A stretch of 64,000 bases of DNA, from assembly GCF_001510645.1 (NCBI RefSeq), contig NZ_LMVB01000001.1:186001-250000 (forward strand). The letters are read 5' to 3'. The stretch is from Paenibacillus sp. FJAT-29882. GTDB taxonomy: Bacteria > Bacillota > Bacilli > Bacillales > DSM-1321. Position 1 is the stretch's first letter. Each line of letters opens with the position of its first letter. A program made the position numbers and the translations under genes. This document shows, in pieces, positions 18,118 to 27,250 of this stretch. A model generated the notes under the pieces. The model was given only the letters and a program-made list of their open reading frames with translations. It was not told the DNA's origin and did not search any database.

Positions 18118-20439
18118 GTGAGTAAGCCATTTCATAAAATCATTTCAATTATAACGATGTTACTGCTTATTGTTAGCACACTCTTTACAACGTATGCACC
18201 AGCTAGTGCCGCAACACAAACATTAGCAGATGGTGAATACACAATTGATTTAAAATTTTTAAAAGATAAAACAGAAGATATTTCTGTAATGGATACTTAT
18301 GTGGAAAAAACAGCAACATTAAAAGTTAAAGATGGTAAGAAATATGTTGAATTAACTTTAAAAAATAGCGATTGGATTAAAGTATTTAGAGTAGGCAGAG
18401 ATGCAACTGGAAAAGACGTTGATGTAATTAGTGTAGATGAAGAAAAAGACACAAGATTGGTAGGCTTTGAAGTAGATAGTTTATCAGAGAAGCTAGACTT
18501 CTTTACTCATGTTGTCATCAATGGAATGCCAGGCCTCCCATCTTTTCAATATGACAGTGAATATACGGTACAATTAAAATTTGACGAATCAAAAATCGTT
18601 GCAGTAAATGTACCGGTTCTAGAAGATGGCAACTACACAGTTGATCTTACGGTATTGAAGGATAAAACAGATGACGCTTCGTCAATGGCAAGATATGTAG
18701 AGAAACCAGTACTGATTACAGTTGAATCAGGGAAAAAATTTATTGACCTGACATTAAACACAGTGAGCATGATTCCACAATTTCAAGTAGAACAAGCGGG
18801 AGAATTTGTAGATACAGAAGTTGTAAGTGAAGATGCTAAAAATGACAAACGAACAGTAAGATTTGAAGTCGCTAATTTATCAGCAAAGATCAATGCAAAA
18901 GTATTTGTAGATACAAAAAGTCCAAAATATGGGGTTATGATTCATGTAGTTCAGTTAAAGTTTAACGTAGACAGTATCACTGAGGTAGAAGAATCTACAG
19001 AACCAGAAACACCAACAAACCCAGAAACACCAACAAACCCAGAAACACCAACTAATCCAGATTCGGGAAATGGACAAACACCAACAAACCCAGAAACACC
19101 TAAAGGTCCAGAAGAATATACGATTGACTTTAATGTGTATAAAGACGGTACAAATAGTATTTCTGTAATGGACGATTACACACAAAAACCAGCAAACTTA
19201 AAAGTGAGAGATGGCAAAAACTATGTTTCTGTAACACTCCTTAATAGTAGTTGGATTAAAACATTCCAAGTAGCAGGAAGCAGCACAACAGTCGTAAGCA
19301 CTGATCATGCGGCGAACACAAGAGTTGTTGAATTCGAAGTTAAAGATTTATCAAAACCTGTTAATGCACAAGCTCATGTATACATCCCTGCTAATGAATT
19401 TCCTGGCGGTATGGTATATGACAATCAATACACGGTTCAATTTAAGTTTGATCCATCAAGTAAAACAGAAATAACTGGATCTAATCCAACGCCAACTGAT
19501 CCTACAACAGAAAATACGATTAAAGCGAATGATGGTGGGAAATATGAAGGAAATGGCGTTGTCATTCAATTCCCAGCAGCTTCATTTGCAAGTGATTTTA
19601 AAGTAACTGTAGAAAAATTAACAAATCCATCAAGTTTACCTTTGGGAAAACTGCAATCTTTAGTTAGTGATGTGCTAGAAATCAAAAAAGATCAATCAGG
19701 TGATTTCAAAAAGGCAATCACACTTACATTTAAATTCGATAAAACGAAGGTAGATAACAAAAAACAAGATGTAGCTATTTTCTGGTTCAATGAAACAACG
19801 AAAAAATGGGTGAAACTCGATAATATTAAAGCTGATTTTGCAAATGGAGTTGTAAGTGGTGAAGTAAATCATTTCACGAAGTTTGCTGTATTAGCGGTTG
19901 ACAAGACTGAACAACCATCCGTTAATTTAACAGATATTAAAGATCATTGGGCAGAAGAATATATTACGTCTCTTGTAAATACTGGAGCGATTTCAGGTTA
20001 TTCAAATGGTGAATTTAGACCTAATAATCAAATAACTAGAGCTGAATTTACAACTGTTGTTGTAAAAGCATTAGGTTTGGAAGTTGTTAAAGGTAATGCT
20101 TTCGATGATACGAAAAATCATTGGGCGAAGGATTTTATTGCAACAGCTAAGACAAATGGCATTGTTAGTGGCTATAATAATACCCAATTTGGTCCGGATG
20201 ATTTAATCAATCGTGAACAAATGGCGATTATGATTGTTCAGGCAGCAGGACTGAAAGCAAAAGCTTCTTCTCTAACTTTCAAAGATGCTAAAGAGATTTC
20301 GCCTAGAGCGAAAGCAGCAGTTGCTACATTAGTACAAGAAGATATTATGAAAGGTTATTCAAATAATACGTTTAGACCTCATGGCAAAGCTACAAGAGCA
20401 GAAGCCGTTGTAGTTATTGGTAAAGCGTTAAAAAAATAA
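18118..20439 (+). CDS. Surface protein with three NEAT and three SLH domains
   Basis: Secreted S-layer-associated heme-binding protein of 773 residues, in the style of B. anthracis BslK. Order: signal peptide (1-32), NEAT1 (34-157), NEAT2 (165-287), a Pro-rich linker of PETPTN repeats (293-330), NEAT3 (332-447), a beta-sandwich region (465-595) and three SLH repeats (603-655, 661-715, 719-773) containing HWAEEYI, HWAKDFI and the degenerate SPRAKAA. NEAT1 has YDSEY (Y145, Y149) and NEAT3 has YDNQY (Y434, Y438). NEAT2 lacks the pair (G272, H276). GTG start after AAAGGGGA. It probably collects heme at the S-layer. Confidence 0.93.
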   Translation: MSKPFHKIISIITMLLLIVSTLFTTYAPASAATQTLADGEYTIDLKFLKDKTEDISVMDTYVEKTATLKVKDGKKYVELTLKNSDWIKVFRVGRDATGKDVDVISVDEEKDTRLVGFEVDSLSEKLDFFTHVVINGMPGLPSFQYDSEYTVQLKFDESKIVAVNVPVLEDGNYTVDLTVLKDKTDDASSMARYVEKPVLITVESGKKFIDLTLNTVSMIPQFQVEQAGEFVDTEVVSEDAKNDKRTVRFEVANLSAKINAKVFVDTKSPKYGVMIHVVQLKFNVDSITEVEESTEPETPTNPETPTNPETPTNPDSGNGQTPTNPETPKGPEEYTIDFNVYKDGTNSISVMDDYTQKPANLKVRDGKNYVSVTLLNSSWIKTFQVAGSSTTVVSTDHAANTRVVEFEVKDLSKPVNAQAHVYIPANEFPGGMVYDNQYTVQFKFDPSSKTEITGSNPTPTDPTTENTIKANDGGKYEGNGVVIQFPAASFASDFKVTVEKLTNPSSLPLGKLQSLVSDVLEIKKDQSGDFKKAITLTFKFDKTKVDNKKQDVAIFWFNETTKKWVKLDNIKADFANGVVSGEVNHFTKFAVLAVDKTEQPSVNLTDIKDHWAEEYITSLVNTGAISGYSNGEFRPNNQITRAEFTTVVVKALGLEVVKGNAFDDTKNHWAKDFIATAKTNGIVSGYNNTQFGPDDLINREQMAIMIVQAAGLKAKASSLTFKDAKEISPRAKAAVATLVQEDIMKGYSNNTFRPHGKATRAEAVVVIGKALKK
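19003..19056 (+). repeat. 18-base tandem repeat coding for the Pro-rich linker
   Basis: Three adjacent units of CCAGAAACACCAACAAAC (third with two changes), plus a diverged fourth at 19075-19104, encode PETPTN. Such arrays vary in copy number between strains. Confidence 0.85.
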
Positions 20440-20762
20440 TGAGAAGAATAGATGAGTATACCAAAGATCAGTGATAGTTTTCTACAAGAATCATAGATAC
20501 AAAGATTTAAGATTAAAAAACTTAAATATACTATGGTGCGTGATGAAGACTGCTTTTGCAAGGTATTCTTACTACTCCTTAATATCCAGAGACGATGCTA
20601 TATTTGGTTTTACTGGATTTTATTGAAAAATATTAAACGGCTGTACAAATCAAGTAAGGAACAACTTTGGTATCTGTTATCATGAGATCAAAAATAAAGG
20701 CTGTTTTCTAAAAGATTGCTGTTATCGAAGTAAAACTAAAGTTTATACTACCTCACTAGCAG
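20440..20762. other. Intergenic spacer without a recognised gene
   Basis: No open frame with a ribosome site and no Fur box is visible here. It separates the NEAT-SLH gene from a dispersed repeat and the second heme operon. Confidence 0.4.
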
Positions 20763-20850
20763 CCCGAATACACTTAGACTCCTGCGAGATGTGCGAGAGA
20801 GGCGAGACCCTGCAGGGCGGTAGCCCGAGGAAAGCGAAGTGTATTCGGGA
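20763..20850. repeat. Dispersed repeat bounded by an inverted repeat
   Basis: Ends are CCCGAATACACTT and AAGTGTATTCGGG. The interior holds AGACTCCTGCGAG, GGCGAGACCCTGCAGG and GCCCGAGGAAAGCG, the same family as 7085-7215 but better preserved. Such non-coding repeats are common in Bacillus-group genomes. Confidence 0.7.
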
Positions 20851-20926
20851 TGCGGGGTAAAAAGCAACAAACTATGCGGAAAAAGCCAAAACAAAAAAAG
20901 ATTATGATTAAGAAATAAAAAGAAAG

Positions 20927-20965
20927 TTGAAAAAGGCATTCGTTGCCTTTTTCAATCTTTTTTTA
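20927..20965 (+). terminator. Strong terminator 45 bases upstream of isdE
   Basis: Perfect 11-bp stem TTGAAAAAGGC / GCCTTTTTCAA, 7-base loop, then TCTTTTTTT. It lies between the upstream spacer and isdE, leaving almost no room for a promoter of the second operon. Confidence 0.88.
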
Positions 20966-21009
20966 CTATTTAAGCAAGTATTTTTCTAATGAGTTAGGAG
21001 ATGCATTAG

Positions 21010-21903
21010 ATGAATAAAGGGATCATGAAGGCATTAGTATGTTGTGTAACCCTTTTACTTCTTATAACTGGCTGTTCATCTAGTCAGGAGACGGTTCAAC
21101 CTAATACAGAAAGTGAAAGCAAAAGTAAAAGTAAGAATCGGATCGTCGCTTCAACTGTTGCGATTACGGAAATTATGGACGTACTTGAGCTTGACTTAGT
21201 CGGGATCCCAGATACGTATAAGAAATTGCCGGAAAGATATAAAGATGCAGCAAATGTTGGTTTTGTCAAAAATCCAGATCTTGAAGTGATTAAATCGCTA
21301 CATCCGACCGAAGTTCTTAACGTTTCCACGCTAGAATATGATTTAAAACCGATTTATGAAAATGCTGGTATCGAAGCAACTTTTTTAAATTTAGACAGCC
21401 TTGGAAAAATGGAGCAAACGATTTTGTCATTAGGGGAGAAATATGATCGCAATGAACAAGCAAAAGGAATGGTCTCAAAAATGGACGATAAAGTTGAAGA
21501 GATCAAAAAGCTTGTAGCAGAAAAAGAAAAGCCAACAGTTCTAATTTTACTAGGAATTCCGGGGAGCTATCTTGTTTCAACGGAAAACTCCTATATCGGT
21601 GACATTGCCCGGATTTGTGGTGCGGTTAATGTTGTACAAGGTGAAAAGGTTGAATACATTGGGACAAATACGGAATTTCTGCAACAAACGAACCCGGATA
21701 TTATTTTACGAGCTGCTCATGGTGTGCCTGATGATGTGGTGAAAATGTTTGATAAAGAATTTAAGGAAAATGATATTTGGAAGCATTTTGACGCAGTTAA
21801 AAATGGCCGAGTATATGATTTAGAAGAAGAGATTTATGGAACAACAGGAAATCTTGCGGCAACAGAGGCGCTAGATGAAATGATGAAGATGTTATATGAG
21901 TAA
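21010..21903 (+). CDS. isdE: IsdE-like heme-binding lipoprotein
   Basis: Heme receptor lipoprotein of the second importer, 297 residues. Lipobox LITGC places the lipid on C22, followed by a Ser/Lys-rich tether. The body aligns well with S. aureus IsdE: STVAITEIMD, LPERYKDA, PTEVLNVSTLEYDLKP, IPGSYLVST and NDIWKHFDAVKNGRVYDLEE. The His axial ligand (IsdE H229) is kept as H237 in RAAHGVP. At the position of the Met ligand (IsdE M78, in QPMEP) this protein has K87 (FVKNP). The start has AGGAGA 8 bases upstream. It hands heme from NEAT proteins to the permease. Confidence 0.92.
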   Translation: MNKGIMKALVCCVTLLLLITGCSSSQETVQPNTESESKSKSKNRIVASTVAITEIMDVLELDLVGIPDTYKKLPERYKDAANVGFVKNPDLEVIKSLHPTEVLNVSTLEYDLKPIYENAGIEATFLNLDSLGKMEQTILSLGEKYDRNEQAKGMVSKMDDKVEEIKKLVAEKEKPTVLILLGIPGSYLVSTENSYIGDIARICGAVNVVQGEKVEYIGTNTEFLQQTNPDIILRAAHGVPDDVVKMFDKEFKENDIWKHFDAVKNGRVYDLEEEIYGTTGNLAATEALDEMMKMLYE

Positions 21904-21927
21904 ATCATAAAAAAAGGGCGTTACGAC

Positions 21928-22905
21928 ATGAAAAAAATCATATGGAGTTTTATCATCGTATGTAGTTTAATAGTTATCGTTTTCTTTATATCTGCAGTGT
22001 CAGGCAGTTTAAAAGTAACGATTGGTGAATTAATATCTGGATTATTTTCGGGGACGAATGAAAATGTAGCAATTATTAAAGATCTACGTTTCCCCCGTTT
22101 GATTATTGCTTTATTTACTGGTGCTGCCCTTGCCGTATCAGGTGTATTGTTACAGGCCGTGATGAAAAATCCGCTTGCTGAAGCTGGAATAATTGGGATT
22201 GCAGCTGGAGGAAGGTTTGTCTATATACTTGTTGTTAGTCTACTCCCCCAATTGTTTTTTTGGACACCTTTATTTTCCTTTTTAGGTGGCGCTCTTGCAT
22301 GCTTTTTAGTGTTTAGTTTATCTTGGAAATCAGGTTTAAGTCCATTACGTATTATTTTAGTAGGGGTTGCGATTAATGCAACATTTTCTGGATTAGGACA
22401 AGCTTTAACGTATTTCGTTGGAATCTCTAGTTTGACACATGCTACTGTATCGGGGCTTTCTTTAAAAACATGGAATGATGTTGATGTTATGGTACTTTAC
22501 AGTTCAATCGGTTTAGTCATTTCCTTATTTTTAGCTTCTTGGTGCAATGTATTAGCATTGCAAGATAAAACGGCGATCAATTTAGGATTTAATTTAACGA
22601 AATTGCGGTTAATTGTGTCGGCTGTAGCTGTTCTTTTAGCAACTGTTGCAACCTCAATTGCTGGGGTCATTGCGTTTGTCGGCCTACTTATTCCGCATAT
22701 CGGGCGACTAATTGTCGGGACAGATCATAAAGTATTAATCCCATTCTCTGCACTTAGTGGGGCACTATTAATACTAGTAGCCGATACTATAGGAAGAATG
22801 ATTCTGCCACCAAATGATATTCCAGCGTCCATCATTATGATGATTATTGGCGGACCATTTTTAATAATCTTGCTTAGAAAGAGTGAGAGAATACATGGAA
22901 ATTAA
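21928..22905 (+). CDS. isdF: IsdF-like heme ABC permease
   Basis: FecCD-type permease of 325 residues with about nine or ten helices. Motifs are DLRFPRLIIALFTGAALAVS, AVMKNPLAEAGIIG and VIAFVGLLIPHIGR. It lacks the long charged head of the first importer's permease. It follows isdE by 24 bases and overlaps the ATPase, so the three form one translation-coupled unit. Confidence 0.92.
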   Translation: MKKIIWSFIIVCSLIVIVFFISAVSGSLKVTIGELISGLFSGTNENVAIIKDLRFPRLIIALFTGAALAVSGVLLQAVMKNPLAEAGIIGIAAGGRFVYILVVSLLPQLFFWTPLFSFLGGALACFLVFSLSWKSGLSPLRIILVGVAINATFSGLGQALTYFVGISSLTHATVSGLSLKTWNDVDVMVLYSSIGLVISLFLASWCNVLALQDKTAINLGFNLTKLRLIVSAVAVLLATVATSIAGVIAFVGLLIPHIGRLIVGTDHKVLIPFSALSGALLILVADTIGRMILPPNDIPASIIMMIIGGPFLIILLRKSERIHGN

Positions 22906-23668
22906 AGGAATTTCATTTTCGTATAATCGTAAAACGAATATTTTAGATTCTGTGAATGCAGAAATTGAAGAGGGTAAAATAACAACGATTATCGGACCTA
23001 ATGGTAGTGGAAAATCGACTTTACTCGGTGTCATGTCAAGAAACTATTTTCCATATATTGGCGAGGTCATCTTAGATGGCAAGGCAATTTCCCAATACAA
23101 ACCAAAGGAGTTTGCCAAAAAGCTAGCTGTTGTTCATCAACAAAATGAAGCTCCCTGGGATATTACAGTAGAGAAGTTAGTTGCCTTTGGCCGCCTGCCT
23201 CATAAAGGTTTTCTATCGCAAAATCAGGAAGAAGATGAACAGGCGATTGAATGGGCATTAACATGTACAAAGTTACATGATAAACGGAAGAAAACTTTGG
23301 AGCAATTATCTGGAGGAGAACGTCAAAGGGTTTGGATTGCTATGACATTGGCGCAAAGAACGCCACTGCTCTTTTTAGATGAACCAACGACTTATTTGGA
23401 TATTTATTATCAATTAGAAGTGCTGGAATTAATTAAAGAGTTAAATGAGGAACATGGATTAACGATTGTGATGGTGTTACATGATATAAATCAAGCGATT
23501 CGCTATAGTGATAAAATCATTGTTATGAATGAAGGCAATGTTGTGGAAAGTGGTCATCCATTAGATGTCATTACGACAGCGATGGTTAAGCAAATTTATG
23601 GAGTAGATGTAATGATCCAATCTGATCCAAGTGTCGGACAATATATTGTGCCCTTAGGAATTAAATAA
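22895..23668 (+). CDS. ABC ATPase of the IsdEF importer
   Basis: FepC-type ATPase of 257 residues from the ATG at 22895 (the frame opens at a GTG at 22883). Walker A is GPNGSGKS, the signature is LSGGERQRVWIAM, Walker B is LLFLDEPTTYLD, and the H-loop is VLHDINQAIRY. It overlaps the permease by 11 bases. In staphylococci the Isd importer uses FhuC from elsewhere, whereas here, as in other Bacillaceae, the ATPase is in the operon. Confidence 0.92.
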   Translation: MEIKGISFSYNRKTNILDSVNAEIEEGKITTIIGPNGSGKSTLLGVMSRNYFPYIGEVILDGKAISQYKPKEFAKKLAVVHQQNEAPWDITVEKLVAFGRLPHKGFLSQNQEEDEQAIEWALTCTKLHDKRKKTLEQLSGGERQRVWIAMTLAQRTPLLFLDEPTTYLDIYYQLEVLELIKELNEEHGLTIVMVLHDINQAIRYSDKIIVMNEGNVVESGHPLDVITTAMVKQIYGVDVMIQSDPSVGQYIVPLGIK

Positions 23669-23693
23669 ATTACTCGATTTGAGGTGATGAAGT

Positions 23694-24515
23694 TTGGGGC
23701 TGATACGTAAACTACTTATTTTAATTTGTCTAGGAGTAGCCGTGTTCTCACTTTTTGAACTATCGAGAACTTATATGGATCAGAAGCGGAATAAGCAGTT
23801 AATTGCCAAGGCACAGGAATATTATATGAATGAAACGCTCATTCCAAAAGATGATACTGAGGAAACACCGATTTCGAAAGATCATAATTCGGAAACAGTC
23901 ATTCCAAAAGAGGATGATGCTAAAACGAATAAACAAGAGGTTAGGTCTCAGTTTCACTCCTTATTAAATTTGAATACCGATATAGTTGGTTGGTTAGAAA
24001 TTGATCATACACAAATTAATTATCCGATTGTACAAGCGGACGATAATACGTATTATTTACATCGCAATACTGAGCGGGAAGAAATGGCTATGGGCAGTAT
24101 CTTTATGGACTATCGCAATGATATTTCTACAAATATGAAACATACGATTCTTTATGGGCATCGTATGAAAAATGGATCGATGTTTGGTGAATTAGATCAA
24201 TATTTAGATAACGAATTTTTTCAAAAAAATCGTCATTTTCAATATGATACATTGTATGAAGGTTTTGAAGCTGAAATTTTTTCAGTATATATGACAACAA
24301 CAGACTTTGATTATATTCAAACGGATTTTGCTGATCAAAAAGAGTATGCTTCATTTTTACAGACGATTCAAGATAAGTCGTTGTTTCCGACAGATACTGT
24401 CGTAGGTGCAGATGATTCCATCCTTACTTTGTCCACATGTGATTATACGTTAGACAAAGAAGAAGGTAGGCTTGTGATCCATGCGAAACTAAAGAAGAAA
24501 GATGATCATCTATAA
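23694..24515 (+). CDS. srtB: Sortase B
   Basis: Class B sortase of 273 residues that anchors NPKTG-type proteins to peptidoglycan; its likely substrate is the IsdC-like protein at 17329. An N-terminal membrane anchor (5-25) is followed by a charged linker containing a duplicated IPKDD/IPKED unit, then the catalytic domain with H156 (YGHRM), C249 (TLSTCDY) and R259 (EGRLVIHA). TTG start after GAGGTGATGAAG. It is the last gene of the second heme operon, 25 bases after the ATPase. Confidence 0.94.
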   Translation: MGLIRKLLILICLGVAVFSLFELSRTYMDQKRNKQLIAKAQEYYMNETLIPKDDTEETPISKDHNSETVIPKEDDAKTNKQEVRSQFHSLLNLNTDIVGWLEIDHTQINYPIVQADDNTYYLHRNTEREEMAMGSIFMDYRNDISTNMKHTILYGHRMKNGSMFGELDQYLDNEFFQKNRHFQYDTLYEGFEAEIFSVYMTTTDFDYIQTDFADQKEYASFLQTIQDKSLFPTDTVVGADDSILTLSTCDYTLDKEEGRLVIHAKLKKKDDHL

Positions 24516-24620
24516 AATTATTGTTCAACAAATTGTGTCAGTGACAAAGACTCGGTCGACGGGACTTCACAGTTACACTTTGTTGTTTTTGGTTAAAGCG
24601 TACTTTGTGGGCAAACATAC

Positions 24621-24680
24621 GAAAGAGCCCCTTATTAACAGCCTGTAGGATTGTTTATGGAAGGGTCTTTCTGTATTTTT
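24621..24680 (+). terminator. Probable terminator of the isd operon
   Basis: Long-loop hairpin with arms GAAAGAGCCCCTT and GGAAGGGTCTTTC, followed by TGTATTTTT. It lies about 105 bases after srtB. Confidence 0.5.
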
Positions 24681-24798
24681 GTGACAGAAAGAATGAGACG
24701 ACAATTATGTTAAGTTAACGAGATGATTGGATAAAATGATTCAGCTACTATAATATTGTCGCCTACATATCATACACAAAAGTGAAGACAATCTTGAT

Positions 24799-25564
24799 TT
24801 AACTGTTTTTTATAATACTTGTAGATTTTTGTACTCCCAAAGCGGGCCAAATTAATAAGCAGATTCCGACTAAAAGTAGGAATAGGCCACCTCAAGATGT
24901 GAAGCTTAGTTGTTCATTAACTAATAAGACTCCTAAGAATGCAGCAGTTAATGGTTCTGCTAATGAAAGTGTAACAGCTGTTGATGAAGGAATAGAAATA
25001 AGTCCTTTAGCAAAGAGAAAATAAGCAATTCCTGTTGTAATGATACCAAGATGGAGACTGACTGTGATTACTCGAGGCCCAATGATATAGCAAACGACAT
25101 TCCAGCTAAAAGCGCCATTAAAATTCCGTATGGGTTTACTGTTGCTGATTCTGTATGGATAAAGAGCAGCATGCAACCAATTAAAATTAAAAAAGTAGAA
25201 TACCACCATCTTTTTACTGGTCTATTTTTTACGATAAACCATTCTAATACACCAGAAAAAATTGGTGTACTGCCAATGGCAATTACAGTACTAATGGTAG
25301 TGAAGACGGCTGAGAAAAATAAAGGCTGATAACAAGCCATACTTAATGAAGCAAGCAGTACTGCTTTCATGGGCCAAAGTCTTAAATTTAATTGACCTTG
25401 GATTAGTACATACAATAATAGTGTTCCCCCTCCTATAGCCAGTCGAGAGTTGCTCCGATCGCGATCGGATGTGCATGATCAGGTGCAAAAGTCTGTACTG
25501 TACCTGTTGTTCCCCAAAGGATTGCTGCAAGCAAACCCCATAATGAAGAAAATTTTCCTGTCAA
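24799..25564 (-). pseudogene. Decayed EamA transporter (YbfH-like), copy 2
   Basis: Paralogue of the broken transporter at 10355-11150. From a TTG at 25564 it reads LTGKFSSLWGLLAAILWGTT and on to ATL, where two extra bases shift the frame. The middle is open as MYVLIQGQLNLRLW to AGMSFA. Then about 40 codons are missing compared with copy 1 before VITVSLHLGIITTGIAYFLF. An in-frame TGA at 24892-24894 precedes a last readable segment GGLFLLLVGICLLIWPALGV. It lies directly downstream of the intact AraC gene. Confidence 0.85.
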
Positions 25565-25668
25565 TTTCTTTCACTCCAATAAAAAAAGATAAGAAGAACG
25601 ATTAAACTTATCATAGAAAATGAAAGGACATTTTTCTTTACTAAGTTTAAGGTTCTTTTTATCCAGTT

Positions 25669-26364
25669 TTAACTTTTTCGATACTTTTGTGGAGGTTTTC
25701 CTTCGTATTTCACAAACCATCTTGTAAATGAGGAAGAATTTTCAAAGCCTAATTCTTCACTAATGCTTGATATCGACCATGATGTCTTTTTTAATAATTG
25801 TTTAGCATCGTTTAAGCGTAGCTCAGTGATATAAGCTTTTGGACTTTTACCTGTTTTTTGTTTAAACCATGATGAATAATAGACTGGATGGTAATGTTCA
25901 ATGTTCGCTAATGTTTCAACTTTAATGGACTCCTTATAATGTTTGTGAATAAAGTCAATAGAAGGAGATGTTGATACTCGTAACTTTTGGGCCACATATC
26001 TAGTCAAATCATTTAATGCAGCTGTTATGTTCTCCTGATCTTTTGCCTCTTCCAATAATAAAAACCGAATGGACGACCATTGTTTGTCTAACTTCATATA
26101 CATACTCTCTGTTTTACTAGGTAAATAATGGTTTGGGATATCTAAGATTAAAAATTCATTCCTGTCAGTAGAACGGTACATATGATTGCACTCAGGAGGC
26201 AGATAAAAGCAGTAATCTGAGTTAAGGTTTATGTTTTGCCACTTCGTTTGTAAATCTAAGGAGCCTTGCAATGGAAAGAGGAATTGACCAAAATCATGTT
26301 GGTGAGAATCAAATTCTCTTGAATATGTTCTTTTCTCACAAATTACTTGTTTACCACTCTCCAT
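25669..26364 (-). CDS. AraC-family regulator (YbfI-like)
   Basis: Regulator of 231 residues: a cupin-like sensing domain (HQHDFGQFLFPLQG) followed by a C-terminal double helix-turn-helix (about 135-231) with LRLNDAKQLLKKTSWSISSI and SEELGFENSSSFTRWFVKY. Chosen ATG at 26364 follows GAGGTGGGG; the frame opens at 26376. It is coupled to the now broken EamA transporter downstream, an arrangement like ybfI-ybfH in B. subtilis. With its likely target decayed, it may be on the way out. A second copy survives only as a tail at 11245-11322. Confidence 0.87.
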   Translation of the reverse strand: MESGKQVICEKRTYSREFDSHQHDFGQFLFPLQGSLDLQTKWQNINLNSDYCFYLPPECNHMYRSTDRNEFLILDIPNHYLPSKTESMYMKLDKQWSSIRFLLLEEAKDQENITAALNDLTRYVAQKLRVSTSPSIDFIHKHYKESIKVETLANIEHYHPVYYSSWFKQKTGKSPKAYITELRLNDAKQLLKKTSWSISSISEELGFENSSSFTRWFVKYEGKPPQKYRKS

Positions 26365-26554
26365 CTTAATCCCCACCTCACTCCTATATATTAATTTAGA
26401 TTATACCATTATCGATATGGATAAATAAGACTGATGGAATTTCAGACAAGTAGTTTATTTTTTTTCAGAAGTTAAAAATTTACTTTCCGTTAATCCTATG
26501 ATACATTAACCAATAAACCAAACATCCTACGTTTCAAGGAGGTCCGATTACGGA

Positions 26555-27250
26555 ATGATAAAAAAGACTAAGCGTCTAACGTTAGTGGAACAAGTAGCAA
26601 TCCAAATTGAAGATTTGATCGAAGCTGGTCAATGGGAAGTAGGAAGTAAACTGCCGGCAGAACCAGAACTAATGGCGAAGTTTGATGTTAGTAGAAATAC
26701 GTTAAGAGAGGCAATTCGAGCTTTAGTTCATGCTGGTCTTCTTGAAACAAGACAAGGTATTGGGACAACGGTGAAATCATCGAGTAATCTCGGGATAGCT
26801 TTAGAGAGGAAAATTCAAAAAAGTGATCTAATTGAGACTTTAGAAGTTCGATTAGCTTTAGAAAAAGAAGCTGCACAGTTAGCAGCAGAGAGAAGATCTA
26901 ATGAAGATTTAAAGCGGATAGAGGAATGCCTTGAAAAATGCATCGAAGCTGCGAAAGATAAGGAACCTCAGCATTTTATTGACATGGATATTGCCTTTCA
27001 TAAATCAGTAGTAAAGGCTACTCATAATCAAATGTTTATTGAACTATATGATCACATTACAGATTCTTTACAGAGTTCGATTCGCGACATCATGAGTGTA
27101 AGAGGTTCATTGAATGATGAATATGAAGTTCATTCAGATCTTTATGAAGCGATTCGATTACAAGATACTCAATTAGCTATTAAAAGCGTAAATGCTTATG
27201 TGAAGAAAGCAAACGACTCACTTTTTACAGTGATGGAGGGAAAAAATTGA
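26555..27250 (+). CDS. GntR-family (FadR/FCD) regulator
   Basis: Regulator of 231 residues. An N-terminal winged helix (about 9-75, KLPAEPELMAKFDVSRNTLR) is followed by an all-helical FCD ligand domain with the metal-site pattern (DMDIAFHKSV ... HSDLYEAIRL). It overlaps the MFS gene by four bases (TTGA), so the two are translated together and the MFS transporter is its obvious target. The strong AAGGAGG ribosome site is 13 bases upstream of ATG. Ligand unknown. Confidence 0.9.
   Translation: MIKKTKRLTLVEQVAIQIEDLIEAGQWEVGSKLPAEPELMAKFDVSRNTLREAIRALVHAGLLETRQGIGTTVKSSSNLGIALERKIQKSDLIETLEVRLALEKEAAQLAAERRSNEDLKRIEECLEKCIEAAKDKEPQHFIDMDIAFHKSVVKATHNQMFIELYDHITDSLQSSIRDIMSVRGSLNDEYEVHSDLYEAIRLQDTQLAIKSVNAYVKKANDSLFTVMEGKN

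Noticed and set aside
19003..19104. CRISPR-like array
   Set aside because: The units are adjacent 18-base coding repeats without spacers.
18955..19185. Antisense frame rich in Cys and Trp across the NEAT-SLH gene
   Set aside because: It is the complement of the PETPTN repeats, a composition artefact.
24892..24894. In-frame TGA codons in both EamA copies as recoded Trp or selenocysteine
   Set aside because: Frameshifts and a deletion occur in the same genes and no SECIS-like structure is visible; ordinary decay is simpler.
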